Origin: Trematomus loennbergii
Taxonomy: Eukaryota > Chordata > Actinopteri > Perciformes > Nototheniidae
DNA: 64,000 bases
Assembly: GCA_012861695.1 (NCBI GenBank)
Contig: JAAOOA010000399.1
Location: 8,990,147 to 9,054,146, forward strand
Direction of reading: 5' to 3'
This document shows positions 15,112 to 25,132 of the stretch, one piece after another. The first letter of the stretch is position 1. Every line of letters begins with the position of its first letter. The notes beneath the pieces were generated by a model, which was given only the letters and a program-made list of their open reading frames with translations, had not been told where the DNA came from and searched no databases. The position numbers were made by a program, and so were the translations under genes.

Positions 15112-17642
15112 CCTTGGATAAATCTGTCTGCGCTCCTGCGTTCAGCACCGGTTTATTGGCTGTGTTAATGCACGTACAGAAGCGCTCTCTGCCACAGCTG
15201 TGCCTTCGGTGGTCTTAAGTCGAGCAGCGGGAAGCGCTCGGAGCTCAGCCGTCATTCTCTGCGATCATGAGGGGATAGCATGAAAATACTCACAGTAGTC
15301 AGCCACAAACAAAAAACACAAACAAAGGCTCTGGTCCACAGCTCCAGAGTCCCTCTCTTCCTCTCTATCTCTCTGGCAAAGACTTGACTTCCACTGTGAT
15401 CATTCTGCAGCGGAGCTCTGACAGGATCTGAAAGTATGCTGTGCAGATAAGCTAAAAATACTACCTGGTGCATTTGATGAGCGTCTGTACAGAATCTGGA
15501 ATCAAGAAGGGTCAGTGTGTGTGTACAATCACATGCAGACACACTGAGGTACCAGCATACATGTTTGTAATTTGTGATGCATTAAGCTGCCGCTGGTAAA
15601 GCGTCTAATCGACAAGCTACTGTTGTGTTGCACTTTTCAATGAAACGACAGCTGTACAAGTTCTTGTCTGCTTGCGGGGCTTTTTATGGTCATAAACGAT
15701 CAACTTAGTGTCTTTCTTTGGTGTGTTTCCTGCAGGAAAGCGTTTGAGCTGACCGCCCAGAGGCAGCCAAGAGGAGATTTAATTGTGAGCATATCCTCCA
15801 CATTGCTGGAAGGACACACTAGAGGACGCAAGGCTCCAGCAGTGATCCCACTGACCAGGCAAGAAGAACATGGTATTGTCCTGCAATCAAACTCAATAAC
15901 TCAGGCAGCGGCTTATCACCCCGCAAACACCATTTTCCCAAATGCAATGGCTGAGAGATAAGTCGTTTTGTTCCTGTACAACAATGCCTGTTTGAGGAGT
16001 CATTAGTTCTCAGAGCATTGTAGGCTAATCTCAACTTACTCAGAAATAAGAGAATACTCACCGTTTAGCCGTGCTCCAACAGCAACCAGGATGACCGGCA
16101 CACCCCAGTGTCTCAGGAGAGGGCGGAGTCTCGGGGCGTAGCCGTTTCGGACCTGCTGGAAGGCCAGCTTATCGGTGACTGAATATTTAATGACCAGGAT
16201 GTCTGCCTGCTCAAGAACTTTCCGTACACTGGCCCAATCACTGTCCAACAAGTCCTGCAAAGGCAAAGGAGAACAGTTATGAACAAGGCAATATAGAAAA
16301 TGGTCAGAATACCCAACCTTTACCATCATGCTTACCCTAGGCAACTCTAATCCTTCCCCTCTGAGTCTCCCTACGAATAAATACCTCAGTGTAACACTTG
16401 GGACTTTACCCCAAGAACCTGCAAGGCTATAGCTGCTAACTGTAAACCAGCCTGAGCAGAAAAAACCCTTCAAAAAAGCTTTCAGCGATTTGAAAAAAAA
16501 CAAGGACAAAGAGCCATAGAATTGAGACTGACAGCCTTATAATAGGAAGTGTGCACTGCTGCTTTAAAAACAACAGTCAGATTCATATTCCATTAAGAAC
16601 CCAAGTTTCTTTAACTTTTGTGTTTGTGCAGTGCATGTTAAAATAGCACCCTGCTAAGAATAGAGTGATTTCTATAAAGCCTGCAATCAGAGCTGGAACT
16701 AGCAAGTGGCCTTGGAATTTGAAATGTTGTACAGCTTGTGAGAAATAGAAGCAGAGTGAGAAAGTAAATAGCATGTCATCAAAGTGACACTCTTTCACAA
16801 TGACAATTGATGTGACACAATTAGACCTTTTGTATGGCATGTTTTTCATTCTCTAACTGTCCTGTGCAAAACGTGACTTGTTTAGTACCACACAAGCAGA
16901 AAGGTGTGAAAGAAACACCTACAAAGTAGATCTGATAGCATTTGCAAATCAAGAAAAAGACACATGAATGAGCAGGGCAATGATTCACACTGTATCAACC
17001 CATGCAAGTGGTCTCTTTTTCTCTTCTATAAGCATCTTACCCAGCTGGGGCAATCCCGGACCACCACAGTGACATCTCCAAACACAAGGGAACTGTACTC
17101 CATGAAGGCCGGGTTGTGCATGCTGCTCTCCAGGTCGCAGGGTCCCACCAGAGCTCCATGGCCCAGGTAGCTCCACAGCAGGCCTCCCTGCAGCTGCCCC
17201 TGGCCCATGATCTCCTCCCCGGGCCCCACTCCTCCGGGGCACTCGCTGCCCAGAGCCACGATGTGGATGGACCTGTAAGCCATGTGGTTTGTTGTAAGTG
17301 ACTTGAATCAAGCTGCACATCACCATGATGGTGATCCAGATGTATAGCACTGAGGCAGAGGAGGCACCTCTGTTTGCTTAGGTCCTTATTATTCATGTCT
17401 ATCACGGAGCCAGTGCATCACCGTTATGTCACTGACAATGACTGAGAAGAAGCTTTGCCAAGGCCCCTTATTACACCTGAGAGAGCGATTTATGGTTCAA
17501 TAAATCACACACTTTGACACATATTTTCGGTGATGGATAATATCAAGCAGTGATACTGACAAGAATAAAGCATGCAACCCTACCAGGAAGCCCCCCTCTC
17601 CTCCCATGCCTTAATGAGTTGCCGCTCCAGAGCAACTTACAT
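67..17642 (-). CDS. rhobtb3: Rho-related BTB domain protein 3 (5' part; gene continues beyond the left edge)
   Basis: RHOBTB3 is an atypical Rho-family protein that binds and hydrolyses ATP; it is known as a Golgi Rab9 effector and a CUL3-linked BTB protein. Exons on the minus strand, in order: 17641-17642 (the AT of the start codon), 17041-17272, 16062-16254, 13335-13492, 12969-13077, 9640-9834, 9360-9524, 1482-1589, 67-171. Each has AG/GT borders and phases agree except as noted. Together they cover about 423 of roughly 610 residues. Recognisable stretches are SIHIVALG at the start, [49 protein letters not shown] with RPPHLEQP, the first BTB domain ([19 protein letters not shown]) and the start of the second BTB ([10 protein letters not shown]). 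Exon 9640-9834 appears one C short in a C6 run, and exon 9360-9524 appears two bases short near 9378-9387; read literally the protein stops early. Identity is very likely; whether the allele is functional is open. Confidence 0.93.
172..1481. other. rhobtb3 intron between the BTB1-tail and BTB2 exons
   Basis: The donor (GTGAGG at 1481) and acceptor (TGTGTAG ending at 172) on the minus strand are clear. The 1.3 kb between them contains only short chance reading frames in AT-rich sequence; I recognise no repeat or gene. Confidence 0.6.
5470..5852. mobile_element. TTAA-flanked short inverted-repeat element (MITE), 383 bp
   Basis: The left end reads TTAAAGGTGGGGTATGTC and the right end is its near inverse, CTACCCCACCTTTAA. 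Terminal inverted repeats flank a non-coding core, and TTAA stands at both tips, as in piggyBac-type target duplications. No transposase remains. It sits in a rhobtb3 intron. Confidence 0.75.
6089..6919. mobile_element. TTAA-flanked inverted-repeat element (MITE), about 830 bp
   Basis: The tips are TTAAAGCTCCCATGTCATG and the near-inverse CATGACACCTCTCCTTTAA. An internal segment (from about 6150: TTTATGCATGTAAACGGTGTGCAGAG) resembles the interior of the element at 8504-9266, so the two are related subfamilies. There is no coding capacity. It lies in a rhobtb3 intron. Confidence 0.7.
8504..9266. mobile_element. TTAA-flanked inverted-repeat element (MITE), about 760 bp
   Basis: It begins TTAAAGGGATCCTATTGTG and ends AATATGAACCCTTTAA. 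The interior shares the TTTGTGCATGTAAAGGGTCTGCAGAG segment with the element at 6089-6919. It is non-coding. The right end lies about 90 bases from rhobtb3 exon 9360-9524, on its 3' (downstream intron) side. Confidence 0.7.
9835..12968. other. rhobtb3 intron between exons 12969-13077 and 9640-9834
   Basis: This 3.1 kb intron holds the repeat at 10368-11058. The rest is AT-rich and non-coding. If the two flanking exons join directly, the frame is off by one base; the missing base is best explained in the C6 run at 9822-9827 rather than by an unseen microexon, because the protein then aligns to the family without a gap. Confidence 0.5.
10368..11058. mobile_element. TTAA-flanked element, long copy; same family as 26222-26718
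   Basis: The tips are TTAAAGTGGACCTATCATG and its inverse CATGATAGGTCCCCTTTAA. From about 10584 to 11058 it matches the copy at 26222-26718 at roughly 95 percent by eye. It carries about 190 additional bases (10391-10583) that the second copy lacks. A minus-strand reading frame is kept in both copies (about 10670-10990 here; sequence such as [20 protein letters not shown]). I do not recognise the encoded peptide. Confidence 0.75.
13493..16061. other. rhobtb3 intron with a long GT microsatellite
   Basis: The intron separates exons 16062-16254 and 13335-13492. Apart from the GT tract at 14947-15110 I see only AT-rich sequence without a convincing exon or complete element. Confidence 0.55.
14947..15110. 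repeat. (GT)n microsatellite, about 160 bp
   Basis: An almost pure GT dinucleotide run with a few interruptions (GG at about 14973 and 15060, GTTG at about 15040). Such alternating purine-pyrimidine tracts can adopt Z-DNA and are highly length-variable. Apparent cysteine/valine and histidine/threonine reading frames here are artefacts. Confidence 0.97.
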
Positions 17643-18150
17643 TGTGGTCACCGCGGTTTTCTGTTCACGCTATGGAGCCCGTTTCCCTCACGGTGCGTTT
17701 CCAGTCTGCAGTCGGCTTTTCCGCAATGAGCCGCGGCTCGGCTCCGTCCTTAATCCCTATCATTGATGGCTGGCCCCCTGGGAGCACGGCTGCTGGGGAG
17801 TTTCGCTGTCACTCGCATTTCCCCCAGTTTTGTTATTCATTCATAAAAGGAAGAGCCCAATACCATCCCGAACCGACCGCAGAGGCGCACCGGACAGCCG
17901 GCGGAGCAGCAGCAGCAGCAGCAGTGAACAGCAGCGCCCATGGGCAGTCAATGCGCTAACACAAAAACAAGTTGTCAGACGGTGGGAAATACAATTAGCG
18001 ACGAGGAGAGGGCAGCCTCGCGCCTCGGCGTCCAGACCATATGAATGACGTCGGCGGATAAAACAAAGTCTCACTGGCAAAAGAGCAACTGGAGAGAGAG
18101 GGTAAGAGAAAGAGAGAGAGAACGGTCTCGCCTGACTCAGCAACACGCAC
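17641..18150 (-). promoter_or_regulatory. rhobtb3: rhobtb3 first exon (5'UTR) and CpG-rich promoter region
   Basis: The segment is GC- and CpG-rich compared with its AT-rich surroundings. On the minus strand it ends in CCACAAT followed by a strong GTAAGT donor at 17640. Joined to the acceptor at 17273, this creates ATGTCCATC, encoding M-S-I, the start expected for RHOBTB3. The exon therefore holds the 5'UTR plus the first two bases of the start codon. The transcription start cannot be fixed from sequence; no clear TATA box is seen. A CAG/CTG run of about seven units lies at 17903-17925. A CAT inside the first intron (17281-17283) is an alternative in-frame ATG if that intron is retained. Confidence 0.7.
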
Positions 18151-18335
18151 GCGACACAGACGTAGAAGCAGCGCGCGTCAACACACACAAACAACCTCGT
18201 GCAGTAGACATTCCGGAATTTCGATTTTTCGTTCAATCAAACCTTTTAGTCTTATCATAGCTGGTTATTTCTCCTTCAAATTATAGTACAGCATGAGCTT
18301 CCTCGGGTGAATGCAATACAAAATCATGAGTCCAA

Positions 18336-18851
18336 CAGTGGTTTAAAGTAACTAAGTAGATGTAGGCCTACTCAAGTAGCCTACTGTACAATTTTGAGGT
18401 AACTGTACTTTACTTTCAATTGTTTGCTACTATCAGGGGTAAATATTGTTCTTTTACTCAATAACTTTTATGGAGTACCTTTAGTTACTGTACATTTTGA
18501 ATAATAATGGGAAATATTATCAACACTTAAATAAGACTTGAGCTACACCTGGAGTAACATTCACAAGCTACCCTGCAGTATAAAGCAATTACAACTAGCT
18601 GCACCTTTACCAGCTTTGATAAACACATGAATACATCAATAATTACAATCAAAACATATCATATAATATTATTCAGAAATTGACCAATTTGCAGAATGAG
18701 TACTTTTACTTTTGGTACTTTAAGTATATTTTGATACCAATACTTTTCTACTTTTACTTGAGAAACATTTTCTTTTGCACTTTTACTGTAAGAGAGTATT
18801 CCTACTCAGTGGTAATTCTACTACAAGATCTGAGTACTTTTTCCATCACTG
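18336..18851. mobile_element. hAT-like non-autonomous element, complete copy
   Basis: The tips are CAGTGGTTTAAAG and, inverted, CCATCACTG; the inner ends are rich in GTACTTTTACTT and its inverse, the hallmark of an abundant fish hAT-type MITE family whose ends read AGTGATGGAAAAAGTAC. Related fragments occur at 24596-24742/27435-27845, 31567-31735 and 63709-63860. No transposase frame is present and I could not find a clean 8-bp target duplication. Confidence 0.7.
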
Positions 18852-19944
18852 TGTGCTAATAACTTCAATTTGTGACATATACACTGAACTCATCCACATG
18901 AAAAGACACAAAAAGAATTGCTAAGATGTATGAGCATGGGGTTGAATGTCAACCATAGTGATAATACTGACAACCATAATGTGTAAGGAGAGAATTTGCT
19001 GATATAGCAAGAATATCAACTTTAACAGGCTTTAGGGGTGTTTTGTTTTTTGGTATTCCCTCTTGGAAAAACTCCAGGGTTTTCCGAGCTTTTTGAGAGG
19101 AAAAATAGCTCAAGCCTTAAAGGTTTTATCAGAGCCTCTCTTGTTGATAATCACAATGAATAATGCAATACATAAAACCTACAGAGAGTATGTAGGCCTT
19201 TGGTTTAAAAGACTTATTTAGTGCTACATGGTGTGCCTTACTCTCCCTCTGGAATAATATCCTCTAGTCCTGCTAAGCAGTTTCCCCCAGGTTTCCCCTG
19301 ACAGTCTGCTCTTTATCTTGATAAAGAGTCCTCCACTTGACCTATTGCAAATGACCATCTGCGCATAATAATACATCCAGATTCTCAATTCAACTTTGCA
19401 GAAGTGCTCACCCCCTTGTTCCATGTAACCCAGGGCCCTGTGCATTTCGTGATTGTATTCGATGCGTCACATAGACAGAGGAGTTTGCTGTAGGCCAGCT
19501 AGAGACCAGCAGCATCATTCATGCATAGAAGAACATCATAAACCCCTTAGCCTCACTGTTCTTGACCCATGGCTTTGCAGTTCTTCTTGGGTCATGTCAG
19601 GGTTACACTGCACCATGGCTTTTAAAAACAAAGAAATCATCTGGATGTGACTGGCTGTCTTGACTCTTTACATCAAATGCTCAACAAACTATCACAAAAT
19701 TACTTTACACAGTTTGTTTAGTTTAGGATTTCTTTGCAACAAATTATGATTAATAATATTTATAATATTATAATAATATAAATGTAAATTATTGGTATCA
19801 AAATTCCGTATTGTACCATCATATGTCAAGATATAGTAGCACCAATTTTGACAGTTTTTTTTTTATCTGTTTCTTGCAGGGTTGCACATTTCCTGAAAAG
19901 GTTTTGAATCCCTTTAGTTATTCTTTAAGTGCAACATTATGCAC

Positions 19945-20020
19945 AACGAATGCACTTATTGTAAGTCGCTTTGGATAAAAGCGTCAGCTAAATGCAATGT
20001 AATGTAATGTAATGTAATTA
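19945..20020 (+). repeat. SINE 3' tail fragment
   Basis: TAAGTCGCTTTGGATAAAAG followed by repeated AATGT units is the same 3' end as in the full V-SINE copy at 36588-36795. The tRNA-like head is absent, so this is a 5'-truncated copy. Confidence 0.75.
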
Positions 20021-20611
20021 CTGCATCAGAAAACAATCAGATTTTGAGATGATTCTGACATCATGACCATGAAAGGAAAAGTTTGACGTTTTGGGAAATA
20101 CACTCACTTTACACTGGTTGTCTCGGCAAGAGTTAGTGGAGGATGTTGAATGTTCAAAACAAAACAAAACTGAGTTTCTGTTTGCAGCACGGAGCCCATG
20201 AGCCAGCCACTGTATACCTGACTGAAGCTGCTGTCAACAAACATTCAACAACCTCAGGGATTGGTACGGCGTCCTCAGCAAAGTAATTTATTTTATTTTT
20301 GCTTTTGCTCAAGGAATTATTTGCCAATGTACGGGAAAGATGTCACAAACGAAACACATGCAGCCTGTGACCTGAGACTGGTGCTTTCTGATCTCAGGGA
20401 ATTAACAGACATAGTTATTACCAGAAATGGCCATCATATGATCTTTATATTTTACATTAACGATTTTCCACTTTAGGACATTATCGACCAGACTAAACCT
20501 TTTTATCTTATTGATTCATTCGCTGTATGCATAATACATGAGAGATACCAGTGTGGGTACGCATTTAGCTGCTCCATGCCACTATAGAGTCAAATTCACT
20601 CGTGAAAAAAG

Positions 20612-20617
20612 TTTATT
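20612..20617 (-). terminator. Candidate poly(A) signal for rfesd
   Basis: AATAAA on the minus strand about 210 bases past the rfesd stop codon. It is the first canonical hexamer I see downstream; use is inferred. Confidence 0.4.
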
Positions 20618-20825
20618 CTGTGAAATAAGTTGACACTGTCCACCTTAAAAGATGGGACCATATTTTTAAGTACAACATTTAAATATAATGTAAGCCACAA
20701 ATGCAAATGTAAACACTATGATCAAGATAAACAAGACCCAATACTGTATCCGTCATTAAACATCTGACACCAAGTAGATTCATCATACAATAATTTAGAG
20801 GATCCATTGACTTCCGTCTTTTACA

Positions 20826-21826
20826 CTATTTAGTTTTCTTCTTCTCAGCAGCCGCAGCTTTTTCCCTTTCCACCTTGCCCTCTCCCTGGTAGAAGTCTGA
20901 CTCGATGAAGCCTCTTTGCTCAGAAAGCTTGACATAGACATCCCCATTGTTCTCAGTGACCGTGTGAGTCCGCTGCTTCACACCCTTGGAGAACCATCTG
21001 AACACAGACGGCTTTTCCTTGAGGTCTCTGGCCTTGTAAATGCCCTCCCCTTGGGCCAGACAGATCTTGTACTTGTGGTTCGGACAAACTATGCACATCT
21101 TGCCGTCAAATTCCTGTAAGAGTGTTGACAGAAAACAGGTAAACAACCTTATGTTGGATAAATGCAGGTCATTTAAGTCATTCAACATTAGCATAACATT
21201 AATTTTATTCAGGTTTGATGTCTTAATTAAGGTAATAATATGTATTAGCCCAGCAGTTGCTTGCAAGGACTATAATGCAGATGGCATAGCTGGTAAAAGC
21301 ATGACTGTGGTGAAAACACAAAAGCACAGTCAAACTTGGCATTTTTGGCTCCTTAACCCTGGGTCGGACACAAAAACAACCTCTAATCTCTTCAATAAAT
21401 ATAAACTTCACCTCAATGTCTCCATTTTGCAGTGTTGCCCCAGCGTCTGTTGAGAAGGGAACAGGATCAGTGTATTGCAGAATAAGCAAACACAGCACAC
21501 ACAACATTTTGCTGAGTGGACACATTTTAAAAGGTGAAATGTGCCTAATTGTTCTTTGGCTAAAAAGATTAGATTTAGACTGACTGTTGGTTGGATGAAG
21601 TTTAACAGCCAATTATATATCACCATCTCCCTCTCTAAGAATTAATTGTTTTGAGTCAAGCACAAGAAAAACTGAACTCACGATAGCAGTAAGAGTCGAT
21701 AGCATAGAAGTCGTTCTGGTGGTAGATGATCAATATGTCCCGCCCCTCTAGTGTTCTGAAAGAGCGCTTTGCTTCAATCAGTTCATCCTTCTTCCCCACA
21801 AGATAAGGCCCTCCTGTGGGCTCCAT
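20826..21826 (-). CDS. rfesd: Rieske Fe-S domain-containing protein
   Basis: Three coding exons on the minus strand: 21682-21826, 21412-21446 (only 35 bases) and 20826-21113. They join to 155 residues, against 157 in the human protein. The Rieske [2Fe-2S] ligands are both present: C-Y-H, whose histidine codon is formed across the first junction (C plus AC), then CIVCPNHKYK in the last exon, with GEGIY and SKGVKQRTHTVT following as in the family. The chosen start (MEPTGG, 21824-21826) lies four bases after an AG acceptor at 21831, so a 5'UTR exon probably lies upstream. The C-terminus ends in a lysine/alanine-rich tail. The biological role of RFESD is poorly known; it resembles soluble Rieske ferredoxins. 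Its closeness to rhobtb3 matches the human 5q15 order. Confidence 0.92.
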
Positions 21827-21908
21827 GGCTCTGTGAAAGGCTGCTTGGTAAGAATGCAAAAGAAAATATCACAATTTTGTATTTATAATAAATAAGCATG
21901 TTTTTATC

Positions 21909-22526
21909 TTAAAGGTCACCTATTATGCAAAATCCACATTTTAAACATCCCCTCGTGTAAAGAGATTCTGAAAGTTTCAGGAAAAAAGATTCGCTCACTT
22001 TTTGTCCTGATCCATTTTATATAAAAACCTGTCTGGAAATGAGCTGATCAGATTTTGGCCACTTTATGATGTCATAACGATTTTTTGGCTTGTGTAACCA
22101 TTAACCAATCACCAACCAAGGTATTTGGTTTTTTTCCCCCAGGAGAGTACCACCTCTCAGCAGGCACTAAAAATGGGGGTAAAAGTTCCCGGCACTAAGT
22201 ACTCTTTTTGGTGTGAACGCGACATAAGGGGTACTAACGGAACTAAACGGGAAAAGTACGGGGAAAAGTACTCCGGTGTGAACGCGCCAATTGTGTTCTT
22301 TTATCCAAATATCTTGCAGAGGGGCGTTGGGAGTGGCTCCTTATTTTCATCTAAAGTAACAGACAGAGAATCAGCACTTTTGAAACAGGGCTGAAACAGA
22401 GGGGATTATGGGATGCTGCAATGATCTGTTTGGTATTTCGAGCCAAACACTTCAGAGACATGTTTTGTATATATCTGAGACCTATAATATATTGATGAAA
22501 AAGAGGTTATAATAGGAGACCTTTAA
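21909..22526. mobile_element. TTAA-flanked inverted-repeat element (MITE), about 620 bp
   Basis: The tips are TTAAAGGTCACCTATTATG and the inverse TTATAATAGGAGACCTTTAA. A middle block at about 22125-22290 (GGTGTGAACGCG repeated, with AAAAGTAC motifs) looks like a separate inserted repeat. It starts about 80 bases upstream of the rfesd coding-start exon. Confidence 0.75.
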
Positions 22527-24595
22527 CCATATCACAATAATAGCAGTTACTATACCCCAAAGAAGGCCAATGGTGCAGCATGTTGTGTATTTCCGGGTCA
22601 GTACTTAATAATTATTAATTAATAATAATTAATATAAATATTAGGCTTTTAGATTTGCCACTGGGATTATTGTGTTTTGGCACCTCACATCAAAGTTGTC
22701 ATCTTAAATTAAGTACACCTCCCAAACATTCAGCTTGAAGAATCAGAGTAAAGACATCTATTGGCACACCAGATCTGCTCAGACCTGCAATACTAATTTT
22801 CTTATATATGCCTCATTACTGTATGAATAGTTGAACCATTGAAGCTGGGGGAGGTCAGTTTCTTTTGGCAAGTCCAATATATTCACAGCATTTCTGAGAA
22901 AGAAAATCATGCAAACAGTTTTAGCTGCTGCTCCTTAGCTGCGGCTAACTTACAGCAACTCAATTATATGGTTGGTAGAAGGAAAATTGAACAAATAATA
23001 ACCGTAGCAGTCATGGCTGGGCTGCAGCAGTGAGGCTAAACCTTTAGAGACATGGAGAAAATGTTTTGCGAATAGTTTAGCCTTGAGCCATTAGCTGCTG
23101 TAAACTAGTTGCAGCCATGAGCCTTTGGCTATGGTTCGCAGGAGGCTTAGCTTTAGCAATGTTTCTCACTATCTCTGAAACCCTATGCTGGTATTTTAGC
23201 TAGCTAGAGACTCTAATCAAAGACAGTCATTTTGAAATATCTTTACAGACTCACACGTTTGCAAAGAAATCAGGATGGTAATTGTAATGGAATTGCTGCT
23301 ATATAATGACATTAGGCTCTCAAACATGATGAATGAATCCTGATGTGTGTAAATACTACAGGTTACTGTATGAAGCACATAAGCATACTAAGACAGAGAG
23401 GGGAGAGCTGCAGGATGAGAACCAGTTTATATGAAATATGCTCAAAGGTCACCATAAAATATTTGCCGAATAACGTGAAAAATAAACTGCCAACCACAGC
23501 TTTAAGTGAACCTTTCAGAGTAAAAGGACAGCGCGAAGCTTTAGCATATCAGAATTGTATACATCCAAAGTTGAAGGATTTTTTTGCCAGTTGGGTGTTC
23601 CCCGAGACAAATCAAGTGCATAGTGATTACAGTATGCTATGTATGACCTATATGAATGTCATTATTTTACAAAAGCATTGGTCACTTTAAAGAACATAGT
23701 CATGTCTAGTCTCAGACAGTCAGTATACACAATTCTATCTGGATGCAGGGGAAGCTGACCCCAAATGTAAATCCTGTATAGTGGAGTGGATTAATGAGCA
23801 TTTCAGTGCAGCCTGAGTAAGCACAGTAGTAGGCAGTTAAAGCCACATGTCCTGAGACATTTGGCTACAGCAGGCAGCTATTATTGAGGAAGAGAAGCAA
23901 AAATAATTGTTTATGTCAGGAAAACTACACATTTTTCATTAAGTGTTCCCTGAGGGACTAGAGGATACATTTTAGCAAATCCATCAAAGTTACATTGTGT
24001 TCTTGCATCCCATCTGTGTGTCTGTCTGATTATCCCTGTCTCTATATATTTTTCACTTGACTTTAACAACAATTTTTATTTTGGGAGAATTTTTGTCTTT
24101 ACCTTGAAACTCAACAGCAGTGTCTCCTCCGTCAAGCCGAACAACCATACTGCTGTCAGCTCGGTGTGCAGGGAAGGAGGCCCCATCTCTATTATCTTCA
24201 CACACAAGCAGTCTTCAGTTGGCCCTATCTACTCTGGGTACATTTCTTATCTGTCTCCCACAGGCACAGCAACTAGATCATGGAGAAATATATGAGTTTA
24301 TCATAAAGGCTTTGTTTTATCTGTCATTGAGTAACAGGATAAATCTCTTCATTATTTTAATCATCACCTGCACTTGATGTGTAGTAGTAGTAATAGCAGT
24401 AGTAGTAGTGGAAAGAAACTATACACCTATACTCACTATTTTAGATTGATCCAAGTACATTCTTTGCATAATTTTCAGCAAAGATTTCAATTTTTGCTTC
24501 TTTATACTTTTACTGCACTATATATTAGAGGGGGACATATTATTAAAATATAGGCTACAGATGGCCTATATCTAATGCACCTTTAGCAGTGTACA
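22527..24595. other. Intergenic or 5' rfesd region without a confident gene
   Basis: Mostly AT-rich unique-looking sequence. A minus-strand stretch at 24103-24200 ends in a good donor (CAAG followed by GTAAAG) and is open before it; it could be a 5' non-coding exon of rfesd, but nothing proves this. A (TAG)n-like microsatellite lies at about 24379-24413. Confidence 0.45.
24379..24413. repeat. (GTA)n-like microsatellite
   Basis: Short imperfect run of GTAGTAGTAATAGCAGTAG units. Confidence 0.8.
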
Positions 24596-24784
24596 AGTTA
24601 TTTTTTACTTGAGTAAAAGTAGAAGTACCAGAGTCTAGGAATACTCTGTTAAAAGTAAAAGTCCTTCAGTAAAGGTTACTCAAGATAAAGTAAAAAAGTA
24701 TTGGCATCAAAATATACTTAAAGTACCAAAAGTAAAAGTACTCCCTGCTGAAAAAACCAGCATAGACCAGCTTAAGATGGTTGC

Positions 24785-24916
24785 TGGTTTTAGCTGGTGT
24801 TACCTGGTGTTAGCTGGTGTTAGCTGGTGTTAGCTGGTGTTAGCTGGTGTTAGGCTGGTGTTAGGCTGGTGTTAGGCTGGTGTTAGGCTGGTGTTAGGCT
24901 GGTGTTAGGCTGGTTT
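24785..24916. repeat. Minisatellite of 11-12-base TTAGCTGGTGT units
   Basis: About five units of TTAGCTGGTGT followed by about six of TTAGGCTGGTGT, forming the left arm of the composite element at 24743-27434. Confidence 0.9.
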
Positions 24917-25132
24917 AGTTGGTTTACCAGGTTTACCAGGCTGGACAAGCTGGCCAGGCTGTTCTTGCTGGTTCAAGACCAGCCTGGTCAGCTAAACCAG
25001 CATAGCCCAGCATGGATGTCATGCTGGTCTATGCTGGTTTTAGCTGGTAGTTAAACTGGTCTATGCTGGTGAAGCTGGTATTTATGCTGGTTTACCAGCA
25101 GTCTTGCTGGCGAAACTGAAACAGACACAGGG

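Larger units (their letters stand above)
18151..20825. other. Intergenic region between rhobtb3 promoter and rfesd 3' end
   Basis: It contains the hAT-like element at 18336-18851, a SINE tail at 19945-20020, and near 20078 a fragment (TTTGACGTTTTGGGAAATACACT) that recurs at about 33118. Otherwise it is AT-rich, with no supported gene. A TTTATT (AATAAA on the minus strand) at 20612-20617 is a plausible rfesd poly(A) signal. Confidence 0.55.

Noticed and set aside
14926..15218. Cysteine/valine-rich and histidine/threonine-rich frames on both strands
   Set aside because: They are pure translations of the GT dinucleotide repeat and have no start context, family match or exon structure.
17830..18260. 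Frames of 70-130 residues in the GC-rich region before rhobtb3
   Set aside because: CpG-rich promoter and first-exon sequence gives long chance frames; serine/leucine runs come from a CAG repeat.
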